From: Pseudomonas sp. GOM6 | GTDB taxonomy: Bacteria > Pseudomonadota > Gammaproteobacteria > Pseudomonadales > Pseudomonadaceae | Assembly (NCBI RefSeq): GCF_029537485.1 | Contig: NZ_JARPUS010000011.1 | Span: 62,001 to 126,000 of the forward strand | Reading direction: 5' to 3' | Length of the DNA stretch: 64,000 nt | Shown here: piece by piece, positions 8,179 through 16,873 of the stretch | Layout of the letters: each line of letters opens with the position of its first letter | Numbering within the stretch: position 1 is the stretch's first letter | Notes under the pieces: generated by a model | Database searches by the model: none | Told to the model about the DNA's origin: nothing | Seen by the model: the letters and a program-made list of their open reading frames with translations, nothing else | Made by a program: the position numbers and the translations under genes

Positions 8179-9044
8179 TTCCAGTCCTCGCGCTCGCGGA
8201 TCAGCCCTTCCTGGGTCGCCGAGGCCACCAGCTGACCGGCACGGTTGAAGATGCTGGCGCGGGAGAAACCACGGGCGTTGCCGGCCCAGGGGCTGTCCAT
8301 GGCGTACAGCAACCAGTCGTCCATGCGCAGGTCGGCGTGGAACCACAGGGCGTGGTCGAGGCTGGCGACCTGCATGAACTTCTGAAACACCGAGACACCG
8401 TGCGGCAGCATCGAGGTGGTCAGCAGGTTGAAGTCGCTGGCGTAGGCCAGCAGCAGCTTGTGCAGCTGCGGCTCGTCCGGCAGCGGGCCGGCGGCGCGGA
8501 ACCAGATGTACTTGACCGGTTCGGCCGGCTCGGGGGCGAAGGGATTGATCATCGTCACCGGGCGAATCTCGATCGGTTTGGCGCTGAGCATGCGGTCGCG
8601 CATGCGCTCGGGGATCAGGTGCGCCACTTTGCTGGCGATATCGGTCTCGCTCGGCAGGCCTTCGGGGCCGGGCACATCCGGCATCGGCAACTGGTGATGG
8701 AAACCTGCCTCGTCGGCCTGGAACGAGGCCGAGCAGAAGAAGATCGGCTTGCCCTTCTGCACCGCCGTGACCCGCCGCGTGCTGAAACTGCCACCGTCAC
8801 GCACGCGGTCGACGTGATACACGATCGGCAAGGTGGCATCGCCCGGGCGCAGGAAGTAGCCATGCAACGAATGCACGTGGCGAGCCGGGTCGACCGTCTG
8901 GTTGGCCGCCGACACACACTGACCAAGCACCTGACCACCGAACAGCTGACGGAAACCGAGGTCCTGGCTGCGGCCACGGAACAGGTTTTCCTCGATCTGC
9001 TCCATGCTCAGCAGGGACACCAGATCATCCAGCACTTGGCTCAT
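8175..9044 (-). CDS. tesB: Acyl-CoA thioesterase II
   Basis: This 289-residue double-hotdog thioesterase hydrolyses fatty acyl-CoA to free fatty acid and CoA. Family signatures include IEENLFRGRSQDLG near the start, RVFGGQVLGQ-like FGGQVLGQ, SLHGYFLRPGD, VDRVRDGGSFSTRRV, and the C-terminal HADLRMDDWLLYAMDSP and QEGLIRE segments that carry the catalytic Asp and Gln of TesB proteins. Length equals that of E. coli TesB. It starts three bases after the SagB-like gene ends, and the HAD gene starts within its stop codon, so translation is likely coupled along this operon. Confidence 0.93.
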   Translation of the reverse strand: MSQVLDDLVSLLSMEQIEENLFRGRSQDLGFRQLFGGQVLGQCVSAANQTVDPARHVHSLHGYFLRPGDATLPIVYHVDRVRDGGSFSTRRVTAVQKGKPIFFCSASFQADEAGFHHQLPMPDVPGPEGLPSETDIASKVAHLIPERMRDRMLSAKPIEIRPVTMINPFAPEPAEPVKYIWFRAAGPLPDEPQLHKLLLAYASDFNLLTTSMLPHGVSVFQKFMQVASLDHALWFHADLRMDDWLLYAMDSPWAGNARGFSRASIFNRAGQLVASATQEGLIREREDWK

Positions 9045-9047
9045 ACA

Positions 9048-10655
9048 TCACTCCTCGGGCAGCACACGCAATTCGTTATAGGCCGGCGCGCTGGTGAGGC
9101 GTTCATCCCACACCGCGCGGCCGATGGTGAAATGGTAAAGGCTTTGCCAGCGACTGTCGGCCAGTTCCAGCAATTCATGCACCTGATCGTCGAAGAAGCA
9201 GCCAATGCCCGTGCCGGACAGCCCCGCGGCTTCGGCCTCCAGATACAACAGCTGGCCGATCTGCCCACATTCCCAGTACAGCCGCGGGTAGTGCCAGGCG
9301 CCAGCGGCCAGCCCCGCGTCGAAACGCGCCAGCATGGCCAGGGCCACACAGCCGTCACTGGCGATGTCCTGGCCGCAGGCGAGGAAACCGGCCAGGCCAC
9401 GGGCATCGCCTTCCAGCAGGCGGTACAGCGGCAGCTCGTCATGCGCGCGCTGCCAAGTGAAGTCGCCGCGCAGCCCCTGCGGCTGGGGCTGACCATCGCA
9501 ACGGGCCAGCCAGTACAGACCTGGCTCCAGCCCCTGGACGCGATGGACGAACAGCAGCAGGTCGACCCGGGGCTTCTCACCGGTGACAGCGAAAGGCACC
9601 GCCGAGTTGACCGGCATCAGCCGCCGCAGCCAGGCGAACAGCAACGCGGCCTGGATGCCGCTGCGGCCATCGAAGGCCTGGGCGCTACGCCGCCGATGCA
9701 GGATCGGCCGCAGCGGCAGGCCGGGATTGTCGCTGGTGCTGTGGCCACTCGGTGTCTGCCAGCTCAGGGTCGGCAAGGCAGGCGCCCGGCACAGCGCATG
9801 TACCCGCGCCAGCTCCGGCCACTCGCGGTACTGACGCGACAGGCGATTGGGCGCGCCACTCAGTTCCAGCGCCGCCAGGCTGCGCAGCAATGCCTCAGGC
9901 AAAGCGAACTCTTGCGTCTGAGCAGGCCCAACCCAGAGCAAACAGTCGCCATGCTCGGCCTCATGAAACCCATCACGGTACAGCCCCAGCAGACCGTCCA
10001 GCCGCGTCTCGGCCACACCGCGCAGCAGGCGCACCTGCCAACCCTGGAGGGCGGCGGCGATGCTCAGGCAGGCCAGCGCGTGGCCGAGGTCGTGCTGGCA
10101 GTAGCGATAGGCACGCTCGCCGTACTTCCAGGCCTCGCGCCAGGGGATGCTGGCCAGGCCGAGCAGAAAGCCGCCGGGCGGCAATGCCTGCGCCAGCTGA
10201 TCAGCCAGCGGCGCCGGCAGCTCGGCGCGCACCTCCAGGCCATGGGCATCCGGCGCGTAATGCGCCAGCAGCCCCGACGCCTCGACGCTGCCCGGTGGCA
10301 ACAGCAGGTAAGCCTCGGTCGGGTGCAGGTTGCCCGACGACGGATTGACCCGCAGCGCCCAGCGACTGCCACCGGCCTCCTTCCAGGCGGACAGCGCCAG
10401 GCTGTCGTACAGCAGTTGCGAGAGGCTGGCGCGATTGAGGGGGGCCGGCGAACCCACGGGCCCGGCAAACGGCGTGTCGTAACCCGGCGTTTCTTCCAGC
10501 GGGCGTTGCCACAGCTCAATCAGGCGGCATCCGGCGTAGCGGCGAAACGGCGCCGGCTGGGTCGCCCAGTCGAGCTGACCGGGCCCCGGCGCATAGCCGC
10601 TAGGCGCGTGCTTGCTCAGCGCATGGTAGGCACGCACCTGCTGCTCAGCGTCCAT
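9048..10655 (-). CDS. SagB-type dehydrogenase with two nitroreductase-like domains
   Basis: This 535-residue protein starts at MDAEQQVRAYHALSKHAPSGYAPG, typical of SagB/ThcOx-type proteins, whose N-termini carry a Y-H-x-x-(S/T)-K-H motif. Two FMN-binding nitroreductase-like halves are visible. The first runs to about residue 270 (WALRVNPSSGNLHPTEAYLLLP). The second starts near residue 330 (RRSAQAFDGRSGIQ) and ends in YLEAEAAGLSGTGIGCFFDD and FTIGRAVWDERL. SagB enzymes usually oxidise azolines in peptide natural products, but no precursor peptide or cyclodehydratase is present here, so this is likely a stand-alone oxidoreductase. The start overlaps the GNAT gene end by 11 bases. Confidence 0.82.
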   Translation of the reverse strand: MDAEQQVRAYHALSKHAPSGYAPGPGQLDWATQPAPFRRYAGCRLIELWQRPLEETPGYDTPFAGPVGSPAPLNRASLSQLLYDSLALSAWKEAGGSRWALRVNPSSGNLHPTEAYLLLPPGSVEASGLLAHYAPDAHGLEVRAELPAPLADQLAQALPPGGFLLGLASIPWREAWKYGERAYRYCQHDLGHALACLSIAAALQGWQVRLLRGVAETRLDGLLGLYRDGFHEAEHGDCLLWVGPAQTQEFALPEALLRSLAALELSGAPNRLSRQYREWPELARVHALCRAPALPTLSWQTPSGHSTSDNPGLPLRPILHRRRSAQAFDGRSGIQAALLFAWLRRLMPVNSAVPFAVTGEKPRVDLLLFVHRVQGLEPGLYWLARCDGQPQPQGLRGDFTWQRAHDELPLYRLLEGDARGLAGFLACGQDIASDGCVALAMLARFDAGLAAGAWHYPRLYWECGQIGQLLYLEAEAAGLSGTGIGCFFDDQVHELLELADSRWQSLYHFTIGRAVWDERLTSAPAYNELRVLPEE

Positions 10656-11199
10656 GCCAGGCCTCCCGGGCGATGCGGTAGAGCAGATGCGGACGCAGCG
10701 GATGGCCCTCGGGCAAACTCGGGTGTTCAAAGTCACCGGCCAGATCACGGCGCATGCCCAGGCGCTGCATCACACCCCAGGAACGGTGATTGGCCGGCAC
10801 GGTGAAGGACACCACCTCAGCCAGCGCCAGCTCATCGAACGCAAAGCACAAGGCGCGCTGCGCCGCCTCCAACGCATAGCCCTGCCCCCAGAAGGGACGC
10901 GCCAGGCGCCAGCCAATTTCCACCGCCGGCACGAAGGGTGCGTCGAAACTCACCCGCGCCAGGCCGGTAAATCCGATTACCTGATCATCTAACTGACGCT
11001 GCAACGCCCAGAAGGTGAAACCATGCTCGGCCTGGTGCGCCTGCAGACGCGCCAACAGGTCGGCACTGCCGCTGCGATCCAGCACGCTGGGAAAATGCGC
11101 CATCACCTCGGGATCGGCACACAGGGCTGCCAGGGCGTCAAGGTCATCGTCATGCCAGGGGCGCAGGATCAGGCGTTCGCTGCTCATGGTCACAGTCAT
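10645..11199 (-). CDS. GNAT-family N-acetyltransferase (RimJ/RimL-like)
   Basis: This protein of about 184 residues belongs to the RimJ/RimL-like GNAT group. Visible features are SERLILRPWHDDDLDALAALCADPEVM at the start, the acetyl-CoA loop region EIGWRLARPFWGQGYALEAA and the C-terminal PANHRSWGVMQRLGM segment. It resembles P. aeruginosa PA3944. The start is uncertain: ATGs at 11229, 11199 and 11187 are possible and none has a strong ribosome site; 11199 is a compromise. It is first in the minus-strand operon and divergent from the deacetylase-like gene, with under 35 bases between starts. Confidence 0.85.
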   Translation of the reverse strand: MTVTMSSERLILRPWHDDDLDALAALCADPEVMAHFPSVLDRSGSADLLARLQAHQAEHGFTFWALQRQLDDQVIGFTGLARVSFDAPFVPAVEIGWRLARPFWGQGYALEAAQRALCFAFDELALAEVVSFTVPANHRSWGVMQRLGMRRDLAGDFEHPSLPEGHPLRPHLLYRIAREAWHGR

Positions 11200-11230
11200 A
11201 TACTGGGCTCGAATTCGTGAGTCATTCATT

Positions 11231-12148
11231 ATGCTGCCGCTGATCTACCACGACGACTACAGCCCGCCCTTCCCAACCAATCACCGCTTCCCCATGGCCA
11301 AGTTCCGCCTGTTGCGCGACCACCTGGTGGACAGCGGCCTGGTCCGTGACGAAGCGCTGCATCGCCCGCAGATCTGCCCAGCGGACATCCTCGCCCTGGC
11401 CCACTGCCCTGACTACATCGAACGCTTCGCCAGCGGCGAGCTGACCTATCATGAGCAACGTCGCCTTGGCCTGCCCTGGAGCGAAGCGCTGGCCCGGCGT
11501 ACCGTGCGCGCCGTCGGCGGCTCGCTACTGACCGCCGAACTGGCCCTGCAGCACGGCATGGCCTGCCATCTGGCCGGCGGCACCCATCACGCCCACTACG
11601 ACGAAGCCTCCGGCTTCTGCATCTTCAACGATCTGGCGGTGATCGCCCGCTACCTGCTGGAAAGCGGCCGGGTCGGCCGGGTGCTGATCTACGACTGCGA
11701 CGTGCACCAGGGCGACGGCACCGCACGGCTGCTGGAGCAGGTGCCGGACGCCATCACCGTATCGCTGCACTGCGAGAAGAACTTCCCGGCGCGCAAGGCC
11801 AGGAGCGACTGGGACATCGGCCTGCCCATCGGCATGGGCGACGCCGACTACCTGAAGGTGGTGCACGACAGCCTGGGCTACCTGCTGGCCCTGTACCAGC
11901 CGGACATCGTGCTCTACGACGGCGGCGTCGATGTGCACAAGGACGACCGTCTCGGCTACCTGCAACTGACCGACGCCGGTATCGCCGCCCGCGACGAGGC
12001 GGTGTTCCGCCACTGCCTGGAACGCGATATCCCGGTGGTCGGGGTGATCGGCGGCGGTTACGACCAGGACCACGCCCTGCTCGCCCGCCGCCACGGCATC
12101 CTGCATCACAGCGCAGCGCGGGTATGGCAGGCGCATGGCCTGGGATAA
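11231..12148 (+). CDS. Histone-deacetylase-superfamily amidohydrolase
   Basis: This is a 305-residue HDAC/AcuC-like zinc hydrolase. The active-site histidine pair H119-H120 lies in GGTHHAHYDEASGFCIFND. The zinc ligands D157 and H159 are in YDCDVHQGDGTA, and the third ligand is D234 in DGGVDVHKDDRLG. A GGGY loop follows near residue 287. Bacterial members remove acetyl or acyl groups from small amides or lysines; the substrate here is unknown. The start at MLPLIYHDDY matches the family N-terminus. It is divergent from a GNAT acetyltransferase and 58 bases upstream of ampC. Confidence 0.9.
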   Translation: MLPLIYHDDYSPPFPTNHRFPMAKFRLLRDHLVDSGLVRDEALHRPQICPADILALAHCPDYIERFASGELTYHEQRRLGLPWSEALARRTVRAVGGSLLTAELALQHGMACHLAGGTHHAHYDEASGFCIFNDLAVIARYLLESGRVGRVLIYDCDVHQGDGTARLLEQVPDAITVSLHCEKNFPARKARSDWDIGLPIGMGDADYLKVVHDSLGYLLALYQPDIVLYDGGVDVHKDDRLGYLQLTDAGIAARDEAVFRHCLERDIPVVGVIGGGYDQDHALLARRHGILHHSAARVWQAHGLG

Positions 12149-12206
12149 AAACGCCGCGCAGACTGTCCCATCGGTCGACAGAAGAATCCCGGAAGATCCC
12201 CCCCCT

Positions 12207-13370
12207 ATGCGCACCAAGCTCTTTCTGCTGAGCACCCTGGCGCTGGTCACGCCACCGAGCCTTGCCGCCATGCCTACGCAACAGGAGCTGCAACGCCTGG
12301 TAGACGCCAACATCGCGCCATTGATGCAGGCATACGATATCGCTGGCATGGCCGTGGCGATCAGCCTCCACGGCCAGGCTCACTACTTCAACTATGGCCT
12401 GGCGCGCCTGGACGACCAGCAGCGCGTCAACAGCGATACCCTGTTCGAGATTGGCTCGCTGAGCAAACCCCTGACAGCCACCCTCGCCGGCCTGGCCCAG
12501 GCCAGCGGCAACCTGAACCTTGCCGACAGCGCCGAGCAGCACTGGCCGGCCCTGCGTGGTAGCCCATTGGGACAGGCCAGCCTGCTGGACCTCGGAACCT
12601 ACACGGCCGCCGGCCTGCCGCTGCAGTTTCCCGACCCGGTACGCGACCCGACCAGCCTGCTGGCCTACTACCGTCAATGGCAGCCTGCTCATCGACCCGG
12701 CAGCTACCGGCGCTACTCCAACCCCAGCATCGGCCTGCTGGGGTTGCTCACCGCCAGGAGCCTGGATCAGCCCTTCGCGAAGCTGATGGAACAACGGCTT
12801 TTCCCGGCCTTGGCCATGTCGAACAGCTACGTCCAGGTACCAGACGCCCGCATGGCCGACTATGCCTATGGCTATAACCAGTACGGTCATCCGCTGCGGG
12901 TCACTCCAGGCATGCTCGATGCCGAGGCCTACGGGGTGAAAACCAGCGCCAGGGATATGCTGCGTTTCGTTCAGGCCAACCTCGACCCGAGCCACCTGAG
13001 CCCGGTGCTGCAGCGCGCCATCGCTACCACGCAAACCGGCTACTACCGGGTCGGCGAAATGACCCAGGGGCTCGGTTGGGAACGCTATCCCTACCCGATC
13101 AGCCTGGAGCGCCTGCAAGCCGGCAACTCGCCAGCCATGGCCCTGGAGCCACAGCCAGCCAGCCGCCTGCTCCCCCCCGAGCAAGCGACCCGCGACAGCC
13201 TGTTCAACAAGACCGGCTCGACCGGCGGCTTTGGCGCCTATGCGGTATTTATCCCCAGCCAACAGCTGGGCCTGGTTCTGCTGGCCAACAAGAACTACCC
13301 AAACGCCGCCAGAATCCAGGCCGCCTACAGCTTGCTGAACGCGCTCACCGTGCCCCCGGGCACGAGGTGA
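12207..13370 (+). CDS. ampC: Class C beta-lactamase (AmpC)
   Basis: This 387-residue precursor has a signal peptide ending near LAAMPTQ. All class C serine beta-lactamase motifs are present: S84-L-S-K87 with the nucleophilic serine, Y170-S-N172, and K335-T-G337 followed by STGGFGAYAVF. The final LVLLANKNYPN is also typical. It would hydrolyse cephalosporins in the periplasm. Start choice rests on the signal peptide at MRTKLFLL; the longer frame to 12135 overlaps the upstream gene. No ampR regulator gene is adjacent, so the usual divergent ampR-ampC induction arrangement is missing here and regulation is unknown. Confidence 0.93.
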   Translation: MRTKLFLLSTLALVTPPSLAAMPTQQELQRLVDANIAPLMQAYDIAGMAVAISLHGQAHYFNYGLARLDDQQRVNSDTLFEIGSLSKPLTATLAGLAQASGNLNLADSAEQHWPALRGSPLGQASLLDLGTYTAAGLPLQFPDPVRDPTSLLAYYRQWQPAHRPGSYRRYSNPSIGLLGLLTARSLDQPFAKLMEQRLFPALAMSNSYVQVPDARMADYAYGYNQYGHPLRVTPGMLDAEAYGVKTSARDMLRFVQANLDPSHLSPVLQRAIATTQTGYYRVGEMTQGLGWERYPYPISLERLQAGNSPAMALEPQPASRLLPPEQATRDSLFNKTGSTGGFGAYAVFIPSQQLGLVLLANKNYPNAARIQAAYSLLNALTVPPGTR

Positions 13371-13380
13371 GCTGAGCCGG

Positions 13381-14514
13381 CTAGTCCGCCAGAACCTTGT
13401 CCAGCGCCTGCTCCAGCGTGGCCACGGTGCGCTCGACATTGCCCAGCTTGTCCAGGCCGAACAGACCGACGCGGAAAGTCTGGAAGTCGGCCGGCTCGTC
13501 GCACTGCAGCGGCACGCCAGCGGCGGTCTGCAGGCCCTGGGCGGCGAACTTGCTGCCGTTCTTGATCTGCGCGTCGTCGGTGTAGCAGACCACCACGCCC
13601 GGCGCCTCGAAACCCTCGGCGGCGACGCTCTTGAAGCCCTTGGCCGCCAGCAGCGCGCGCACGCGGCGACCCAGCTCGCGCTGCTGCTCGCAGACGGTGG
13701 CGAAGCCATTGGCCTCGGCCTCCTGCATCGCATCACGGAAACGCGCCAGAGCGTCGCTGGGCATGGTCGCGTGGTAGGCGTGGCCGCCCTGTTCGTAGGC
13801 CTGCATGATCTGCAGCCACTTCTTCAGGTCGCAGGCGAAGCTGCTGCTCTGGGTCGCCTCGACGCGCGCCTGGGCGGCTTCGCTGAGCATCACCAGGGCG
13901 CAGCACGGCGAGGCGCTCCAGCCCTTCTGCGGCGCACTGATCAGCACGTCGACGCCGCACGCCTGCATGTCCACCCAGAGGGTGCCGGAGGCGATGCAGT
14001 CGAGCACGAACAGGCCACCCACCGCGTGCACGGCATCGGCCACGGCGCGCAGGTAATCGTCCGGCAGGAGCATGCCCGAGGCGGTTTCCACATGCGGGGC
14101 GAACACCACCTGCGGCTTCTCGGCGGCGATGGTCGCCAGCACCTCGGCCAGCGGCGCCGGAGCGAAGGCCGCTTGCGGCTCATCACTGACCGGGCGCGCC
14201 TTGAGCACGGTGGAGGCAGCGGGAATCTGGCCCATCTCGAAGATCTGCGTCCAGCGGTAGCTGAACCAGCCGTTACGGATCACCAGGGTCTTCTGCCCGG
14301 TCGCCAGCTGGCGCGCCACCGCTTCCATGCCGAAGGTGCCGCTGCCCGGCACCACGGCCACGGCGTGGGCGTTGTAGACCCGCTTCAGGGTGTTGGAAAT
14401 ATCCCGCATCACGCCCTGGAAGGACTGCGACATATGGTTGAGGGAACGGTCGGTGTAGACCACCGAGTACTCGATCAGACCTTCGGGGTCGACGCTGGGA
14501 TAGAGGCCGGACAT
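13381..14514 (-). CDS. Class V PLP-dependent aminotransferase (alanine-glyoxylate/serine aminotransferase group)
   Basis: This is a 377-residue fold-type I class V aminotransferase. The PLP lysine is K197 in ISAPQKGWSASP, and the aspartate contacting the pyridine nitrogen is D172 in FVLDCIASG. VVPGSGTFGMEAVARQL is the phosphate-binding region near residue 58. The family includes alanine-glyoxylate, serine-glyoxylate and 2-aminoethylphosphonate-pyruvate aminotransferases; I cannot assign the substrate, and no phosphonate genes are nearby. It is convergent with ampC (10 bases between stops) and divergent from the flavoprotein gene. Confidence 0.85.
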   Translation of the reverse strand: MSGLYPSVDPEGLIEYSVVYTDRSLNHMSQSFQGVMRDISNTLKRVYNAHAVAVVPGSGTFGMEAVARQLATGQKTLVIRNGWFSYRWTQIFEMGQIPAASTVLKARPVSDEPQAAFAPAPLAEVLATIAAEKPQVVFAPHVETASGMLLPDDYLRAVADAVHAVGGLFVLDCIASGTLWVDMQACGVDVLISAPQKGWSASPCCALVMLSEAAQARVEATQSSSFACDLKKWLQIMQAYEQGGHAYHATMPSDALARFRDAMQEAEANGFATVCEQQRELGRRVRALLAAKGFKSVAAEGFEAPGVVVCYTDDAQIKNGSKFAAQGLQTAAGVPLQCDEPADFQTFRVGLFGLDKLGNVERTVATLEQALDKVLAD

Positions 14515-14622
14515 AGCGCAATCTCGTCACTGGAGGAATGTGCGACGACCCTGCCCTAAGCCCGCGCAGATGACAAGGCTGGCGGGTAGAATGGCGCCTT
14601 CCGCCGCCCAGCCACACACGCC

Positions 14623-15858
14623 ATGACCGACTCCAACGCCCGCCCCACTCCCCTCGTCGCCGTTATCGGCGGCGGCCCCGCCGGGCTGATGGCCGCCGAA
14701 GTGCTGGCGGCCGGCGGCGCGCGGGTCGAGCTGTTCGACGCCATGCCCTCGGTGGGACGCAAGTTTCTCCTGGCCGGGGTCGGCGGTATGAACATCACCC
14801 ACTCCGAGGCCAAGGCGCCGTTTCTCGCCCGTTACCGCGAGCGCGAAGGCGAAATCGCCAAGCTCCTGCAGGACTTCGACGCCGAGGCCCTGCGCATATG
14901 GATTCACGGCCTGGGCATCGACACCTTTGTCGGCACCTCGGGACGGGTGTTCCCCACCGATATGAAGGCCGCGCCGCTGCTGCGCGCCTGGCTCAAACGC
15001 CTGCGCGAGGCGGGCGTAACGATCCACACGCGCAGCCGCTGGCTGGGCTGGCATGACTCCGGTGCGCTGCGTATTGCCACCTCCGATGGCGAGCGGTTGC
15101 TCAAGGCCGACGCCTGCGTGCTGGCCCTGGGCGGCGGCAGCTGGGCACGGCTCGGTTCGGATGGCGCCTGGGTGCCGTTGCTGGAGCAGCGCGGGGTCGA
15201 GGTATCCAAGCTGCGACCGGCCAACTGCGGCTTCGAAGTGGCCGGCTGGAGCGAGCACCTGCGCGGCAAGTTCGCCGGCGCGCCGCTGAAGAACGTCACC
15301 CTGGCGCTGGACGACAAGGCGCCACGGCGTGGCGAGTTCGTGCTGACCGAGCATGGCGTGGAGGGCAGCCTGATCTATGCGCTGTCCGCCGCCATTCGCC
15401 AGCACATCGAGCAGCACGGCCAGGCGCGGGTTTATCTGGATCTACAACCGGACAGGACGTTGGATAAAGTCGCAGCGCTGCTCAGCAAGCCGCGCGGCTC
15501 GGCGTCGATGGCCAAGCACCTGCACCGCCAGCTCGGTCTGGACGGTGCCAAGGCCGCGCTGCTGCGCGAGCTGACCCGTGCCGAGGACTTCGCCGACATG
15601 GTCCGCCTCGCCCACGCGATCAAGGCCCTGCCCATCGAACTGTTGCGCCCCCGTCCGCTGGACGAAGCCATCTCCAGCGCCGGCGGCGTGCCGTTCGAAG
15701 CGCTGGACAAGCAGCTGATGCTCCACGCCCTGCCCGGCACCTTCTGCGCCGGCGAAATGCTCGACTGGGAAGCCCCCACCGGCGGCTACCTGCTCACCGC
15801 CTGCTTCGCCAGCGGGCGCGCGGCCGGACTCGGCGCGCTGGCGTGGCTCAAAAGGTAG
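14623..15858 (+). CDS. HI0933/YhiN-type FAD-dependent flavoprotein
   Basis: This is a 411-residue flavoprotein of the HI0933/YhiN family (TIGR03862-like). The FAD dinucleotide fold is VAVIGGGPAGLMAAEVL near residue 12. Other family blocks are KFLLAGVGGMNITHSE, GTSGRVFPTDMKAAPLLRAWL, LALGGGSWARLGSDG and the C-terminal FCAGEMLDWEAPTGGYLL. Members are predicted oxidoreductases of unknown substrate. The gene stands alone, and its TAG stop lies inside the left arm of a REP-like inverted repeat, an arrangement that may aid 3' end stability. Confidence 0.88.
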   Translation: MTDSNARPTPLVAVIGGGPAGLMAAEVLAAGGARVELFDAMPSVGRKFLLAGVGGMNITHSEAKAPFLARYREREGEIAKLLQDFDAEALRIWIHGLGIDTFVGTSGRVFPTDMKAAPLLRAWLKRLREAGVTIHTRSRWLGWHDSGALRIATSDGERLLKADACVLALGGGSWARLGSDGAWVPLLEQRGVEVSKLRPANCGFEVAGWSEHLRGKFAGAPLKNVTLALDDKAPRRGEFVLTEHGVEGSLIYALSAAIRQHIEQHGQARVYLDLQPDRTLDKVAALLSKPRGSASMAKHLHRQLGLDGAKAALLRELTRAEDFADMVRLAHAIKALPIELLRPRPLDEAISSAGGVPFEALDKQLMLHALPGTFCAGEMLDWEAPTGGYLLTACFASGRAAGLGALAWLKR

Positions 15859-15913
15859 CCCGGATGCAATCCGGGAAGCAGGCGACTCCGGCCCCGGATT
15901 GCATCCGGGCTAC
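15855..15913. repeat. REP-like inverted repeat
   Basis: Two perfectly complementary 21-base arms (15855-15875 and 15893-15913) read GTAGCCCGGATGCAATCC... and its complement, separated by 17 bases. One arm has a related single copy at 22952-22972. The element follows directly on the flavoprotein gene and includes its stop codon. This GTAGCCCGGATG type is a common REP form in Pseudomonas. Confidence 0.85.
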
Positions 15914-15923
15914 GGGCTGACGT

Positions 15924-15949
15924 CCCCTCTCCCGCATGTGGGAGAGGAG
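15924..15949. repeat. Palindromic CTCTCCC/GGGAGAG repeat, copy D
   Basis: CCCCTCTCCC, GCATGT and GGGAGAGGAG form a simple hairpin. It sits between the REP-like pair and the end of the transglutaminase gene and could also act as a processing or termination hairpin for the minus-strand operon. Confidence 0.7.
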
Positions 15950-15955
15950 TGCACT

Positions 15956-16873
15956 TCACCCCGCCGCCGGTAACGGCGCCTCCAACGGCATCACCGTCAC
16001 CCGCACCTCCGGATCGTGCTCGCCACCGCCGAGGATCACACCGCGCAGGGGTGAAACGTCGGAGAAGTCGCGGCCCCAGCCGAGGGTGATGTGTTCCAGG
16101 TTCGGGCGCAGGTTGTTGGTCGGGTCGAAATCCACCCAGCCCTGTTGCGGGCAGTACAGCGAGATCCAGGCATGCGAGGCGTCGGCGCCGATCAGGCGGG
16201 GCTGGCCGGGCGGCGGCTGGGTCAGCAGATAGCCGCTGATATAGCGCGCCGACAGGCCCAGCGAGCGCAGGCAGGCGAGCATCAGGTGGGCGAAGTCCTG
16301 GCACACGCCGCGGCGCTCCTCCAGCACCTGAAGCAGCGGCGTCGCCACCTGGGTGGCGCTGGCATCGAAGGTGAACTCGCGGAAGATCTTCTGCATCAGC
16401 GCATCGGCCGCCTCCAGCAGCGGGCGGCCCGGGGTGAAGCAGTCGGCGGCGTAGGCGGCGAAGCGGCTCTTCAGGTGCACGTAGGGCGACTGGTAGCGAT
16501 AGCGCGCCGCCTCCAGCAGCTCGGCGGACAATGGCTGGCCGGAATAACCAAGAGCGCTGACCACACGCTCCCAGGCCGGTGAATCGACCAGTTCGAAGTT
16601 GTCGCGGGCCAGCACCTCCACGCGCAGGCTGGCAATCACCCGCAGCTGCTGGTGCGGGCGTTCGAAGGCCAGTCGGGTCAGTGGATTGCCGAAGGCATCC
16701 TGGTCGTCATGGCGGTGACAGGGCTGCGGCGTGACGGTGAGGTGACGGTCCAGACAGCGCTGCCAGGGACACTCGCGCGGCCACAGATGGGCCTGCTGCT
16801 GGGCCAGCGACACCGGCTCGGTGTAGCGGTAGTGGGTATCGTGGAGCACCTGGTAGTGGGCGCTGCGGCTCAT
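15956..16873 (-). CDS. Transglutaminase-like cysteine protease-fold protein (bacterial transglutaminase-like, N-terminal plus core)
   Basis: This 305-residue protein has an N-terminal bacterial transglutaminase-like domain (HYQVLHDTHYRYTEPVSLAQQQAHLWP) and a transglutaminase core. The catalytic triad is visible as C191 (RRGVCQDFAHLM), H234 (DASHAWISLY) and D250 (VDFDPTNN). No signal peptide is present, so it is probably cytoplasmic. It is the last gene of a cassette and overlaps the ATP-grasp gene by four bases (ATGA), implying coupled translation. Such proteins may cleave or form amide bonds; the substrate is unknown. Family knowledge: this trio of genes travels together in many proteobacteria. 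Confidence 0.88.
   Translation of the reverse strand: MSRSAHYQVLHDTHYRYTEPVSLAQQQAHLWPRECPWQRCLDRHLTVTPQPCHRHDDQDAFGNPLTRLAFERPHQQLRVIASLRVEVLARDNFELVDSPAWERVVSALGYSGQPLSAELLEAARYRYQSPYVHLKSRFAAYAADCFTPGRPLLEAADALMQKIFREFTFDASATQVATPLLQVLEERRGVCQDFAHLMLACLRSLGLSARYISGYLLTQPPPGQPRLIGADASHAWISLYCPQQGWVDFDPTNNLRPNLEHITLGWGRDFSDVSPLRGVILGGGEHDPEVRVTVMPLEAPLPAAG

Noticed and set aside
8337..10805. 822-codon antisense open frame over tesB and the SagB-like gene
   Set aside because: It covers three well-supported minus-strand genes and its composition is that of a reverse-strand shadow.
13381..14514. 2-aminoethylphosphonate-pyruvate aminotransferase (phosphonate pathway)
   Set aside because: The fold and PLP lysine fit the wider class V group, but no phnX or other phosphonate gene is near, so the specific name is not supported.
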